From RGIG6307 sp964424345 (GTDB lineage: Bacteria > Bacillota > Clostridia > Lachnospirales > Lachnospiraceae), in contig CAYRIK010000018.1 of NCBI GenBank assembly GCA_964424345.1, positions 1 through 32,359 on the forward strand: a DNA stretch of 32,359 nt. Direction: 5' to 3'. Below, in pieces: positions 1-7,360 of the stretch; position 1 is the first letter of the stretch; every line of letters begins with the position of its first letter. A program made the position numbers and the translations under genes. The notes under the pieces are model-generated. The model was not told the DNA's origin and did not search any database. It saw only the letters and a program-made list of their open reading frames with translations.

Positions 1-397
1 AAGAATTGATGACATCATCAAACTCAAAAAGCACAGAAATATAATACTTGCCATCTTTCTTTCCTTGTGATTGAATGTATTGTTTGATGATATCTATGGT
101 TGCTCCGCCTGTAGTTAGCAGACAAAAACTCTGTGACCAAAACATCTCTTTCCAAAGAGATTTGCGTATTTTGGGAAACTCTTTCTTTATGATACGACTG
201 CTTGCGGATTTATAAGCATTGATAAATTTACTGATTTCAGTATTCGGTTGCCCCCTAAATAGAATGTGAACATAGTCTATGTCGTGATTCCATTCTTCTA
301 ACGTAATGTTATATGTAGAGGCTATCTTTACACATATCTCTTTCAAACGATTAGAGATCGTATCATCTATCACCTTATTACGATATTTGATGCACAT
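1..397 (-). pseudogene. Decayed IS200/IS605-type transposase TnpA remnant, runs off the left edge
   Basis: Reading the minus strand from an ATG at 397 gives about 132 codons that resemble Y1-transposase TnpA: an IKYRNKV segment, a WNHD...VHILF segment, an INAYKSASSRIIKKEFP segment, WSQSFCLL, and IDIIKQYIQSQG, which carries the expected catalytic tyrosine. The conserved YYHLI that should precede the ATG is still readable (codons up to about 412) but is cut off by an in-frame TAG, so the N-terminus is lost. The HUH motif, normally H-V-H, reads Y-V-H (codon 272-274), so the metal-binding first histidine is missing. After the YIQSQG segment the frame continues into KYYISVLFEFD, which looks more like a middle piece of TnpB than a TnpA end; this is an inference. 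The element is probably immobile. Confidence 0.75.
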
Positions 398-403
398 AAT
401 AAG

Positions 404-432
404 ATGATAATACTATAAAATACAAAAGTCAA
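404..432 (-). promoter_or_regulatory. Promoter-like site upstream of the TnpA remnant
   Basis: On the minus strand TTGACT (427-432) and TATCAT (404-409) are 17 bp apart, immediately upstream of the decayed transposase. The match is close to the vegetative sigma consensus. It probably once drove tnpA. Confidence 0.4.
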
Positions 433-458
433 GAAAACACCGAGTTTATCGCAATTCA

Positions 459-483
459 TCCCACCACCTATAGAGGTGAGGGA
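459..483. repeat. Imperfect hairpin at the end of the IS200/IS605-like remnant
   Basis: Inner arms CACCT and AGGTG enclose the loop ATAG (465-478), and outer arms TCCC and GGGA (459-462, 480-483) extend the stem with small bulges. Subterminal hairpins recognised as single-stranded DNA are typical of IS200/IS605 ends, and this one lies between the transposase remnant and the end of the next gene. I did not find the second end, which would lie outside the window. Confidence 0.5.
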
Positions 484-521
484 TTTCTTGCTCACAGCGT
501 ATTAAATATAACGGCAGCTCT

Positions 522-1913
522 TTAAGAAATCAAAATATTGTTTATTTTTCCAGCTCCTGTAGAACATCCGTCTTTGTTGATATCATCAAAAGCAACTGCT
601 TTTACAAGCATATCTGCATCTAAACATGGTTCTCCATTTACGATAATATTTTTTAATGCAATCGTATCTGTTGTACTGCTGATATATGGGTCAAATATTT
701 CTTTTCCTCTGCAAATAATTGCCTTTGGTCCTACGCATACAAGATAAGAACATGGATAAGTTTCTTTGTATAATTTTAAATTGATATTTTCAAAAGAAAC
801 ATAACCTGTATTTGCACCAATTTCAAATGCTCCAAAATTTCCTCGTACTGGATCACCAATACAATATGCGTTAAATGCATCGATTGGACCTGTCAAATCA
901 ACAGTCAGATCTTCAAAGAAAATGTTGTCAGCAGAACCTACTTCGCCACGTTCTGGTTCTGTACCAAGTTCATATGCTGGTGTCTGGAAATATAATTTAA
1001 AGCATTTAATACCTTGTACTCTGCGAATGATAATGTCTATCAATGCACAATCTACTTTGGAACCATCTGCATAGGTGTATGTACCAGGCTCCATACGAAC
1101 TGCCTTATAATGTCCCATTGGCGCAAGGTTTACATCTTCACAAAGCACATTTTTGATTGGACCGAATGTAACACTGGAGTTTTGCCAATCGTATGCGTTC
1201 AGTGCAACGATATCATCTCCTACTTCTCCGTATACGTGACGAGCGATGATATTTTCAGAATTACCGCCAAAATGCAGACCATCTACATGACAGTCCTTAA
1301 ACCATATATTTTCAAAAACAGCATTTTTAACATTACCCATCTGTGCCGCAAAACCTGATGCATGGTGGAATGTCACATTCTGTAATGTAAGATGCTCCAT
1401 GTTGTTAAAAAGCATACAAGTAGAAACGCCATAAAAGCTTGTATCCCCTGTTTCTTTTCTTGCATAACGGCCGGAAACTCCATATCCTGCACGACATCCT
1501 CTGCCTTCTTCCCAGTTACCGCCCCAAATAGAAATATTGCTGTCATGGTCTGTGTCATCAAATGGCATATGTGTTCCGTCTTTTACATGCTCATTACGAA
1601 GCATCAATACTTCACATTCAGGAACTAATTTAATTGTAGCACACCATGCAATAATACGTCTGTTAGAAGGAACGATAATAGTATCATCGATATAATAAGG
1701 TTCTTTGGCTGTTGGGATTTCAACGATTTCATGCTCTTTTAATGCTGTCTGAAATGCCTCTGTCCATATTGTGCCATACTCGCAGCTTCTTGTAAGATGT
1801 TCATATTCACGAATAGAACATTTATCTTTTAATAATGCAATCTGTGCATTATTATTTTTCTGCATTTGCTCTAAGCTATCTAATATACTTTGTCTTTTTA
1901 ATTTCTTATCCAT
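522..1913 (-). CDS. GH28-like right-handed beta-helix protein (polygalacturonase-like), probably cytoplasmic
   Basis: A 463-residue protein with the repetitive short strands of a parallel beta-helix. Features resembling glycoside hydrolase family 28 are a VDGLHFGG stretch (residues 210-217, where GH28 has its NTDG motif), GDDIVAL (232-238, the acidic pair) and GHYKAVRM (267-274, near the GHG/RIK region). The matches are partial, so catalytic activity is uncertain. There is no signal peptide or membrane segment, so it would act on imported material, possibly pectin-derived oligosaccharides (inference). The start was taken at 1913, not at the ATG 12 bp upstream, because GGAG followed by six bases precedes the 1913 ATG; the upstream ATG overlaps this ribosome binding site. 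It has its own strong promoter and no obvious operon partner. Confidence 0.72.
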   Translation of the reverse strand: MDKKLKRQSILDSLEQMQKNNNAQIALLKDKCSIREYEHLTRSCEYGTIWTEAFQTALKEHEIVEIPTAKEPYYIDDTIIVPSNRRIIAWCATIKLVPECEVLMLRNEHVKDGTHMPFDDTDHDSNISIWGGNWEEGRGCRAGYGVSGRYARKETGDTSFYGVSTCMLFNNMEHLTLQNVTFHHASGFAAQMGNVKNAVFENIWFKDCHVDGLHFGGNSENIIARHVYGEVGDDIVALNAYDWQNSSVTFGPIKNVLCEDVNLAPMGHYKAVRMEPGTYTYADGSKVDCALIDIIIRRVQGIKCFKLYFQTPAYELGTEPERGEVGSADNIFFEDLTVDLTGPIDAFNAYCIGDPVRGNFGAFEIGANTGYVSFENINLKLYKETYPCSYLVCVGPKAIICRGKEIFDPYISSTTDTIALKNIIVNGEPCLDADMLVKAVAFDDINKDGCSTGAGKINNILIS

Positions 1914-1947
1914 CTTTATCTCCATTAATAAAGCTATTTTTGCTTTT

Positions 1948-1976
1948 ATTATATCTGTTGTGCCTATAAAAGTAAA
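1948..1976 (-). promoter_or_regulatory. Promoter of the GH28-like gene
   Basis: Minus strand TTTACT (1971-1976), 17-bp spacer, perfect TATAAT (1948-1953), about 35 bp upstream of the chosen start. It lies just after the stop codon of the next upstream gene, so the GH28-like gene is probably transcribed independently. Confidence 0.7.
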
Positions 1977-1983
1977 CCTATAA

Positions 1984-2643
1984 CTACACTAAAAACTCTT
2001 CTAATAAGTGTTCCAGCTCTAACTCCTTTTCCTCTGAAAAACTTGCTGTATTTTGCTGCTCTTGTTTTTGCTGCGCAACAAACTGTTCTTCCTCAAAAAA
2101 TGCTTTTGCTGTTTGCATACGCTTTAACATATGATTTTCCACATATTCGATTACTGTGAGTGCAAGTATTTTTTGTTTTCCTTCAAAATCGCATATATTC
2201 AGCACAGAAAAATAAACATATACTGCTATAAAAACGAGTACATAAAAAGGAGAAATTTCCCGCACGCTTTTCTTTTCTATCATTCCTCTAAAACATCCAA
2301 TGCCAGCAAACATAATGCTGACAAGCAGACATTGCTGACTTAAAAATTTCCATATGTGAGGTCTTTGTCCACATATCTTTAATCTGCTGATTGCCTTATC
2401 AACAAAAACTTCCACATTAATCTTTTCTATATTTTGTTCTTCTGTATCCTGACTGCCATAGCTGTTTAAAAATTTTGTTTTTATCGCTTTTAATTCTTTT
2501 CTTTTGGTAACGGACATATTTTCAGCTTCCTTGATAAGTTCATTATATTTTCGTGCCAAAAATACTAACACGACAATGCTTGCCGTAAAAAATAAGAGCA
2601 TTCCTATGCTGCATATACGCTCTGTCCATAAAATACCAAACAT
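1984..2643 (-). CDS. Conserved membrane protein of unknown function
   Basis: A 219-residue protein I do not recognise by function. Three hydrophobic segments are visible at about residues 9-30, 103-121 and 131-150. The stretch between the first and second is charged and probably cytoplasmic (RKYNELIKEAENM..., followed by lysine-rich and acidic helices). The C-terminal 40 residues are rich in Gln and Glu and end in an amphipathic EEKELELEHLLEEF helix. Start supported by AAGGAGG five bases before the ATG. No domain signature was evident; it resembles lone Lachnospiraceae hypotheticals. It has its own promoter and no functional neighbour link. Confidence 0.7.
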   Translation of the reverse strand: MFGILWTERICSIGMLLFFTASIVVLVFLARKYNELIKEAENMSVTKRKELKAIKTKFLNSYGSQDTEEQNIEKINVEVFVDKAISRLKICGQRPHIWKFLSQQCLLVSIMFAGIGCFRGMIEKKSVREISPFYVLVFIAVYVYFSVLNICDFEGKQKILALTVIEYVENHMLKRMQTAKAFFEEEQFVAQQKQEQQNTASFSEEKELELEHLLEEFLV

Positions 2644-2672
2644 CTCTGCCTCCTTATAAATTCGTTTTCTTT

Positions 2673-2701
2673 ATTATAAAAATTTACATATAATATCACA
2701 A
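2673..2701 (-). promoter_or_regulatory. Promoter of the membrane protein gene
   Basis: Minus strand TTGTGA (2696-2701), 17-bp spacer, perfect TATAAT (2673-2678), ending about 30 bp before the start codon. A short dyad, TGGAA and TTCCA separated by 6 bp (2711-2726), lies just upstream of the -35 and could be an operator or a weak hairpin. Confidence 0.6.
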
Positions 2702-2809
2702 GGAGGCGATTGGAAAAACCGTTCCAAAAAATAGGCTGTTTTTCTTTACTTTTCGTCAAAAACAAGCTAGTATTATAAATAAGAATTTTATTTCAGAGAG
2801 GTATTAAAT

Positions 2810-3061
2810 ATGAAATATACAACACAGGGTGTTTGTTCCAGATTTATTGATTTTGATTTAGAAGACGGCATTGTAAAAAATGTTGTATTTACAGGCGGCT
2901 GTAACGGTAACTTAAAAGGAATCGGTGCATTAGTAGAAGGACTTCCAGCTGAAGAAGTTATCAAAAGATTAAGCGGTACAAAATGTGGTATGAAAAACAC
3001 ATCTTGCCCTGATCAGCTTTCTAAAGCATTACAGGCTGCATTAAACGGCGAATTAAACTAA
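2810..3061 (+). CDS. TSCPD domain protein (TIGR03905 family)
   Basis: An 83-residue protein that is a stand-alone TSCPD domain. The diagnostic TSCPD string occurs at residues 64-68, and conserved cysteines are visible at 9 (GVC), 31 (GGC), 59 (TKC) and 66. The same domain is found as a C-terminal appendage of some class II ribonucleotide reductases, where the cysteines are thought to bind a metal; the role of the free-standing form is not known to me. AGAGAGG upstream serves as ribosome binding site. It ends 15 bp before murG on the same strand and is likely co-transcribed with it. No functional link between the two is established. Confidence 0.85.
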   Translation: MKYTTQGVCSRFIDFDLEDGIVKNVVFTGGCNGNLKGIGALVEGLPAEEVIKRLSGTKCGMKNTSCPDQLSKALQAALNGELN

Positions 3062-3076
3062 GAGGCTTATTGGATT

Positions 3077-4141
3077 ATGAAAAAAATCGTCTTAACAGGA
3101 GGCGGTACAGCAGGTCATGTTACCCCAAATATCGCTTTGCTGCCTCATTTGAAAGAAGCAGGTTTTTCTGTCAGCTATATTGGTTCTTATGAAGGAATTG
3201 AAAAACGTCTGATTGCTGATTTTGACATTCCTTATTATGGAATTTCTACCGGAAAGCTCCGCAGATATTTCGATTGGAAAAACTTTACAGATCCTTTCCG
3301 TATTGTCAAAGGCTTTGCAGAAGCAAAAAGTATCTTAAAAAAATTACAGCCAGACGTTGTATTTTCTAAAGGTGGTTTTGTAAGTGTTCCTGTTGTTCGT
3401 GCAGCAGCCAGTCTTGGTATTCCTTGTATCATACATGAATCCGACATGACTCCAGGCCTTGCAAATAAACTGTGTATTCCAGTTGCTTCTAAAGTGTGCT
3501 GTAATTTCCCAGAAACATACAATCTTTTACCAGAAGGAAAGGCAGTATTAACAGGTTCTCCAATTCGTGAGGAACTGACAACCGGCTCTAAAGAAGCAGG
3601 TCTTTCATACTGTGGTTTCCACAATATGAAACCTGTTATCATGGTTATCGGCGGTTCTTTAGGTGCTTCTAACGTAAACCTTTATGTCAGAAAAGCACTT
3701 CCTGCCTTATTAGAAAAATATCAGGTTGTTCATATCTGTGGTAAAGAAAAAATGGATAATCTTCTGTTAAACACTCCAGGTTATAAGCAGTTTGAATATG
3801 TAAAAGAAGAATTAAAAGACTTATTTGCTATGGCAGATGTTGTAATCAGTCGTGCCGGTGCAAATGCCATCTGTGAACTTTTAGCATTAAAGAAACCAAA
3901 TCTTTTAATTCCGCTTTCTGCAAACGCTTCCCGCGGTGACCAGATTTTAAATGCTAATTCTTTTAAAGCACAGGGCTTTAGTATGGTTTTAGATGAAGAT
4001 GATCTGACAGAAGAAAGTCTCGTGAAGGCAGTTGATGAACTGTTCTCACAAAAAGAACAATATAAACAGGCGATGGAACAGAGTGCTTTGACAGATTCTA
4101 TTAAAAAGATTATGGAACTGATCAAAGACGCAGCAAACTAA
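3077..4141 (+). CDS. murG: UDP-N-acetylglucosamine--lipid I N-acetylglucosaminyltransferase MurG
   Basis: A 354-residue GT-B glycosyltransferase that adds GlcNAc from UDP-GlcNAc to lipid I to make lipid II at the inner face of the membrane. The N-terminal glycine-rich loop GGGTAGH is at residues 8-14; HESDMTPGLANK (120-131) and the second glycine loop IGGSLGAS (191-198) follow. The C-terminal nucleotide site is SRAGANAICE (258-267) with RGDQ (286-289). This SRAGANAI...RGDQ pattern is the form seen in Bacillus-type MurG rather than the Gram-negative form. Length is normal. Only a weak AGAGG precedes the ATG; the TSCPD gene 15 bp upstream suggests coupling. Notably it is away from the usual mur/fts cluster and is read against the replication fork. 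Confidence 0.93.
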   Translation: MKKIVLTGGGTAGHVTPNIALLPHLKEAGFSVSYIGSYEGIEKRLIADFDIPYYGISTGKLRRYFDWKNFTDPFRIVKGFAEAKSILKKLQPDVVFSKGGFVSVPVVRAAASLGIPCIIHESDMTPGLANKLCIPVASKVCCNFPETYNLLPEGKAVLTGSPIREELTTGSKEAGLSYCGFHNMKPVIMVIGGSLGASNVNLYVRKALPALLEKYQVVHICGKEKMDNLLLNTPGYKQFEYVKEELKDLFAMADVVISRAGANAICELLALKKPNLLIPLSANASRGDQILNANSFKAQGFSMVLDEDDLTEESLVKAVDELFSQKEQYKQAMEQSALTDSIKKIMELIKDAAN

Positions 4142-4198
4142 TACGAATATATATCCGCTGCTTAGCAGCTAATCGGAGTTTTAAGTTTCCTCCCTATA

Positions 4199-4248
4199 AA
4201 GAAGTTCTCTTGTATTGTTTTATACAATGCAGAAGAACTTCTTTTTTT
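4199..4248 (+). terminator. Rho-independent terminator after murG
   Basis: Arms AAGAAGTTCT (4199-4208) and AGAACTTCTT (4234-4243) pair perfectly, with a nested TTGTAT/ATACAA stem in the loop, followed by a T run (4242-4248). A smaller hairpin GCTGC-TTA-GCAGC lies upstream at 4157-4169. Confidence 0.85.
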
Positions 4249-4252
4249 ATAC

Positions 4253-4277
4253 ACTAAAAAATCACTCATTTCTTAGT
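4253..4277. repeat. 25-bp intergenic palindrome, copy A
   Basis: Arms ACTAAAAAAT and ATTTCTTAGT around the loop CACTC. It matches copy C (9351-9375) at 22 of 25 positions and directly follows the murG terminator. See copies B and C. Confidence 0.7.
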
Positions 4278-4392
4278 ATATAAGAATGCGCTGCTTGCTT
4301 TTTTCATTCGGATTACTGTATGAAAAGCAATGTACGACAAAAAGGCCATTATATACATAACAGCCCTACCGCCCTCTAACGAAGCACTTTTC

Positions 4393-4635
4393 TTAACTTA
4401 TTTCCTGTTCCAGCGTGTCAAAAACTTCATCTTGAAAAAAATCGGTAAATTCAATATCCAATCCATCGCACAATTTTTTAATCGTGCAGATCCCTGGATT
4501 TTTACTATTTCCATTCATGATGCTTTTCACCGTAGATGGATGTACTCCTGCATCGTATGCCAATTGACTTGGATTGATACCCCGTTGCTGTAACAGTACT
4601 TCTAATCTTATAACAACCGCCTCTCTTGCTTTCAT
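4393..4635 (-). CDS. XRE/Cro-family transcriptional regulator
   Basis: An 80-residue protein consisting of one lambda-repressor-like helix-turn-helix domain: INPSQLAYDAGVHPSTVKSI (residues 20-39) is the helix-turn-helix, followed by the typical helix LCDGLDIEFTDFF. There is no sensor domain. GAGGGG lies a few bases before the ATG. It is divergent from the ABC-F gene across a 208-bp gap holding both promoters, so it may regulate itself and that gene; this is an inference from layout. About 250 bp without a gene separate its 3' end from murG; that gap holds the murG terminator and palindrome copy A. Confidence 0.85.
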   Translation of the reverse strand: MKAREAVVIRLEVLLQQRGINPSQLAYDAGVHPSTVKSIMNGNSKNPGICTIKKLCDGLDIEFTDFFQDEVFDTLEQEIS

Positions 4636-4663
4636 AAAATCCCCTCTTACATTGATTTGTATA

Positions 4664-4709
4664 TCTTTATTTTATTCGATTTTTTTTGACAATATAGACG
4701 ATATATCAA
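4664..4709 (-). promoter_or_regulatory. Candidate promoter and operator of the XRE gene
   Basis: Minus strand TTGTCA (4687-4692) is 17 bp from a poor -10, TAAAGA (4664-4669). The -35 overlaps an AT-rich dyad: ATATA-GACGA-TATAT within a stretch bounded by TTGA and TCAA (4686-4709). This is where an autoregulating XRE protein could bind. Not verified. Confidence 0.35.
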
Positions 4710-4768
4710 CTTTTTATTTCATTCACACCAATATATTAATTATATCCATACTCTAAATCAAGTATGTC

Positions 4769-4796
4769 TTGACGGAAAACGCTTTTTTTGTATAAT
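4769..4796 (+). promoter_or_regulatory. Promoter of the ABC-F gene
   Basis: TTGACG (4769-4774), 16-bp spacer with a T run, perfect TATAAT (4791-4796). AAGGAG lies 8 bp before the ATG at 4844. Confidence 0.75.
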
Positions 4797-4843
4797 GAAA
4801 CTGAACAATGTATTTATTTTTATTATCGTTTTAAGGAGTTTTC

Positions 4844-6400
4844 ATGAGTATTTTAAATGTTGAAAATTTGACCCATGGCTTTGGCGACAGAGCAATTTTT
4901 AATAACGTATCTTTCCGTCTTTTGAAAGGCGAACATATCGGTCTGATTGGTGCAAACGGAGAAGGTAAATCTACATTCATGAATATCATCACTGGAAAAT
5001 TACAGCCAGATGAAGGTAAAATCGAATGGTCTAAAAATGTGCGTGTTGGATATTTAGATCAGCATACTGCATTACAGCCTGGTATGACAATCCGCTCTGT
5101 ACTTGCTTCTGCTTTTGATTTCCTGTTTGAAATGGAAGCACAGATGAACGAAATCTGTGACAAAATGGGCGATTGTACAGAAGAAGAATTAGAACAGTAC
5201 ATGGAAGATTTAGGTACTATTCAGGAACTTTTGACTGTACATGATTTTTATATGATTGATTCTAAAGTAGAGGAAGTTGGACGTGCTTTAGGTCTTGCTG
5301 ATATCGGTATGGACAAGGATGTTACTGATTTATCCGGCGGTCAGCGTACTAAAGTATTGTTAGGTAAGCTTTTATTAGAAAAACCTGATATTTTGCTTTT
5401 AGACGAGCCTACAAACTATTTGGACGTAGAACATATTGAATGGTTAAAGCGTTATCTGAATGAATACGAAAACGCATTTATCTTGATTTCCCATGATATT
5501 CCATTCTTAAACAGCGTAATCAACTTAATCTATCACATGGACAATCAGGAATTAAATCGTTATGTTGGCGATTATGATAAATTCCAAGAAGTGTATGCAA
5601 TGAAAAAAGCGCAGTTAGAAGCTGCTTATAATAAACAGCAGAAAGAAATCGCAGATTTAAAGGATTTCGTTGCTCGTAATAAAGCACGTGTTGCTACAAG
5701 AAATATGGCTATGTCCCGTCAGAAAAAATTAGATAAGATGGATATGATTGAGCTTGCAGCAGAAAAACCAAAGCCAGAATTTCACTTTAAAGAAGCAAGA
5801 ACTCCTGGCAGATATATTTTCCAGACAAAAGATCTCGTAATTGGTTACGATGAACCTTTAAGCAAACCATTAAATCTTGAAATGGAACGTGGTCAGAAAA
5901 TTGTATTAGTCGGAAGCAATGGTATTGGTAAGACAACCTTGTTAAAGAGTATTTTAGGTTTAATCAAACCAATCAGCGGAAGTGTAGAACAGGGAGATTA
6001 CTTAGAAATCGGTTACTTTGAGCAGGAAATGCCTCAAAATATCAGCACAACCTGTATCGAAGAAATTTGGCAGGAATTTCCTGGATATACACAGTACGAA
6101 GTGCGTTCTGCCCTCGCCAAATGCGGTCTGACAACAAAGCATATCGAAAGTTTATGTAAAGTATTATCAGGTGGTGAACAAGCTAAAGTACGTCTTTGTA
6201 AATTAATCAACAAAGAAACAAATATCTTACTTTTGGACGAGCCTACAAACCATTTAGACGTTGATGCAAAAGAAGAATTAAAACGAGCATTAAAGGCTTA
6301 TAAAGGAAGCATTCTTATGGTTTGCCACGAACCTGAATTTTATGATGGACTTGCTACAGAAGTTTGGGACTGCAGTCAGTGGACAACAAAATTAATTTAA
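4844..6400 (+). CDS. ABC-F family ATPase (YkpA/YbiT-like)
   Basis: A 518-residue soluble protein with two ATP-binding cassettes and no membrane domain, the ABC-F arrangement. Cassette 1 has Walker A GANGEGKST (36-44), signature LSGGQRTK (163-170) and Walker B ILLLDEPT; cassette 2 has GSNGIGKTT (357-365), LSGGEQAK (441-448) and ILLLDEPT. The linker between them (about 240-310) is the charged helical hairpin that in ABC-F proteins reaches towards the P-site tRNA. Members act on the ribosome as translation factors or antibiotic-protection proteins; sequence alone does not tell which. The short C-terminus without an extra domain and the YkpA-like GEGKST loop favour a housekeeping factor. It has its own promoter and a bidirectional terminator. 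Confidence 0.88.
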   Translation: MSILNVENLTHGFGDRAIFNNVSFRLLKGEHIGLIGANGEGKSTFMNIITGKLQPDEGKIEWSKNVRVGYLDQHTALQPGMTIRSVLASAFDFLFEMEAQMNEICDKMGDCTEEELEQYMEDLGTIQELLTVHDFYMIDSKVEEVGRALGLADIGMDKDVTDLSGGQRTKVLLGKLLLEKPDILLLDEPTNYLDVEHIEWLKRYLNEYENAFILISHDIPFLNSVINLIYHMDNQELNRYVGDYDKFQEVYAMKKAQLEAAYNKQQKEIADLKDFVARNKARVATRNMAMSRQKKLDKMDMIELAAEKPKPEFHFKEARTPGRYIFQTKDLVIGYDEPLSKPLNLEMERGQKIVLVGSNGIGKTTLLKSILGLIKPISGSVEQGDYLEIGYFEQEMPQNISTTCIEEIWQEFPGYTQYEVRSALAKCGLTTKHIESLCKVLSGGEQAKVRLCKLINKETNILLLDEPTNHLDVDAKEELKRALKAYKGSILMVCHEPEFYDGLATEVWDCSQWTTKLI

Positions 6401-6404
6401 TAAT

Positions 6405-6429
6405 ACTAGGAAATGCGTAATTTCTAAGT
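6405..6429. repeat. 25-bp intergenic palindrome, copy B (inverted)
   Basis: Arms ACTAGGAAAT and ATTTCTAAGT around GCGTA. Its reverse complement matches copy C at 21 of 25 positions. It begins 5 bp after the ABC-F stop codon, ahead of the terminator. Confidence 0.65.
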
Positions 6430-6436
6430 AGACAAG

Positions 6437-6470
6437 AAAAGCGGATAAGGCTCTCACTTATCCGCTTTTT
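6437..6470. terminator. Bidirectional terminator between the ABC-F gene and rbsK
   Basis: Stem AAAAGCGGATAAG / CTTATCCGCTTTT with a 7-base loop; A and T runs flank both sides, so it can serve both convergent genes. Confidence 0.85.
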
Positions 6471-6483
6471 CTGTTATATATTT

Positions 6484-7359
6484 TTACTGATTGCAAACTT
6501 CGTTTTTGTAAGGAATAGAAGATGCTGCACCCGGTCTTGAAATTGCAATAGAGGATGCTTTTGTTGCTGTTTCTAACGCTTTTTCTACATTATTTGTTTC
6601 AAACAATACAGAAAGGAAATATCCTGTAAAAGTATCTCCAGCTGCTGTTGTATCTTTAACAGCTGTCTTAATTGCAGGCTTGCTGATTGTTGTGTTTTTA
6701 TCTGTGTAAACAACACCATCTTCGCCAAGTGTCAGCACAAATTTACTTTCTGGATATGCCTTATGCATTTCCTCTAAAATATCTTCTACGGCTTCTTTAT
6801 GGAACAATGCAGCCGCTTCATGCTCATTTAAAAGGAAATAATCTACCTTTTCCAATGGCATGTCCAAATTGGTCACTGGAGAAGGATTTAATACAACTGT
6901 CATTCCTTTTGCTTTTGCCTGTTCGATAATATAACGGCCATTGTTGATTTCATTCTGCATTAAAATCACATCATTTGCATCAAACTCTGCCAATACACGA
7001 TCAACATGCTCTGTTGTAATCTGAGTATTAGAACCACCAAAAATAATGATGCAGTTTTGTCCGTTCTGATCTAACTGAATAATTGCATGTCCTGTAGCAA
7101 CATCTGGATTGATAAAAATATGATCTGTATTTACGTCATTTTCCTTTAAATATGCTAAAAGAAAATCACCATCCAAGCCAACGCTGCCTGCATGATATAC
7201 CTCTGCACCTGCTCTTGCTAAAGCAACAGACTGATTTAAACCTTTTCCACCAATATTTTTCTGCATGGAAAAAGCACTGATTGTTTCTCCCGCTTTTACA
7301 AAATCTTCCACTTGATATGTGTAATCAATGTTTAAAGAGCCAAAGTTTAATACTTTCAT
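6484..7359 (-). CDS. rbsK: Ribokinase-like PfkB-family sugar kinase
   Basis: A 291-residue PfkB carbohydrate kinase most like ribokinase. The first family signature IGGKGLNQSVALARAG is at residues 36-51, the NEHE motif at 178-181, and the second signature DTTAAGDTFTGYF at 236-248 with the catalytic base Asp242. The anion hole reads AAGD instead of the common GAGD, a mild change. It would phosphorylate ribose or a related sugar with ATP. The start lies one base after the stop of the upstream aldolase gene, with AGAGGAT as ribosome binding site, so the two are translationally coupled. Because the partner is an aldolase rather than ribose transport genes, the true substrate may not be ribose. 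Confidence 0.8.
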   Translation of the reverse strand: MKVLNFGSLNIDYTYQVEDFVKAGETISAFSMQKNIGGKGLNQSVALARAGAEVYHAGSVGLDGDFLLAYLKENDVNTDHIFINPDVATGHAIIQLDQNGQNCIIIFGGSNTQITTEHVDRVLAEFDANDVILMQNEINNGRYIIEQAKAKGMTVVLNPSPVTNLDMPLEKVDYFLLNEHEAAALFHKEAVEDILEEMHKAYPESKFVLTLGEDGVVYTDKNTTISKPAIKTAVKDTTAAGDTFTGYFLSVLFETNNVEKALETATKASSIAISRPGAASSIPYKNEVCNQ

Positions 7360-7360
7360 G

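Noticed and set aside
3235..3642. 135-codon frame antisense to murG
   Set aside because: It is a shadow of murG codon use, with no ribosome binding site or recognisable domain.
4330..4593. 87-codon plus-strand frame between murG and the ABC-F gene
   Set aside because: It lies antisense to the well-supported XRE gene and has no family features.
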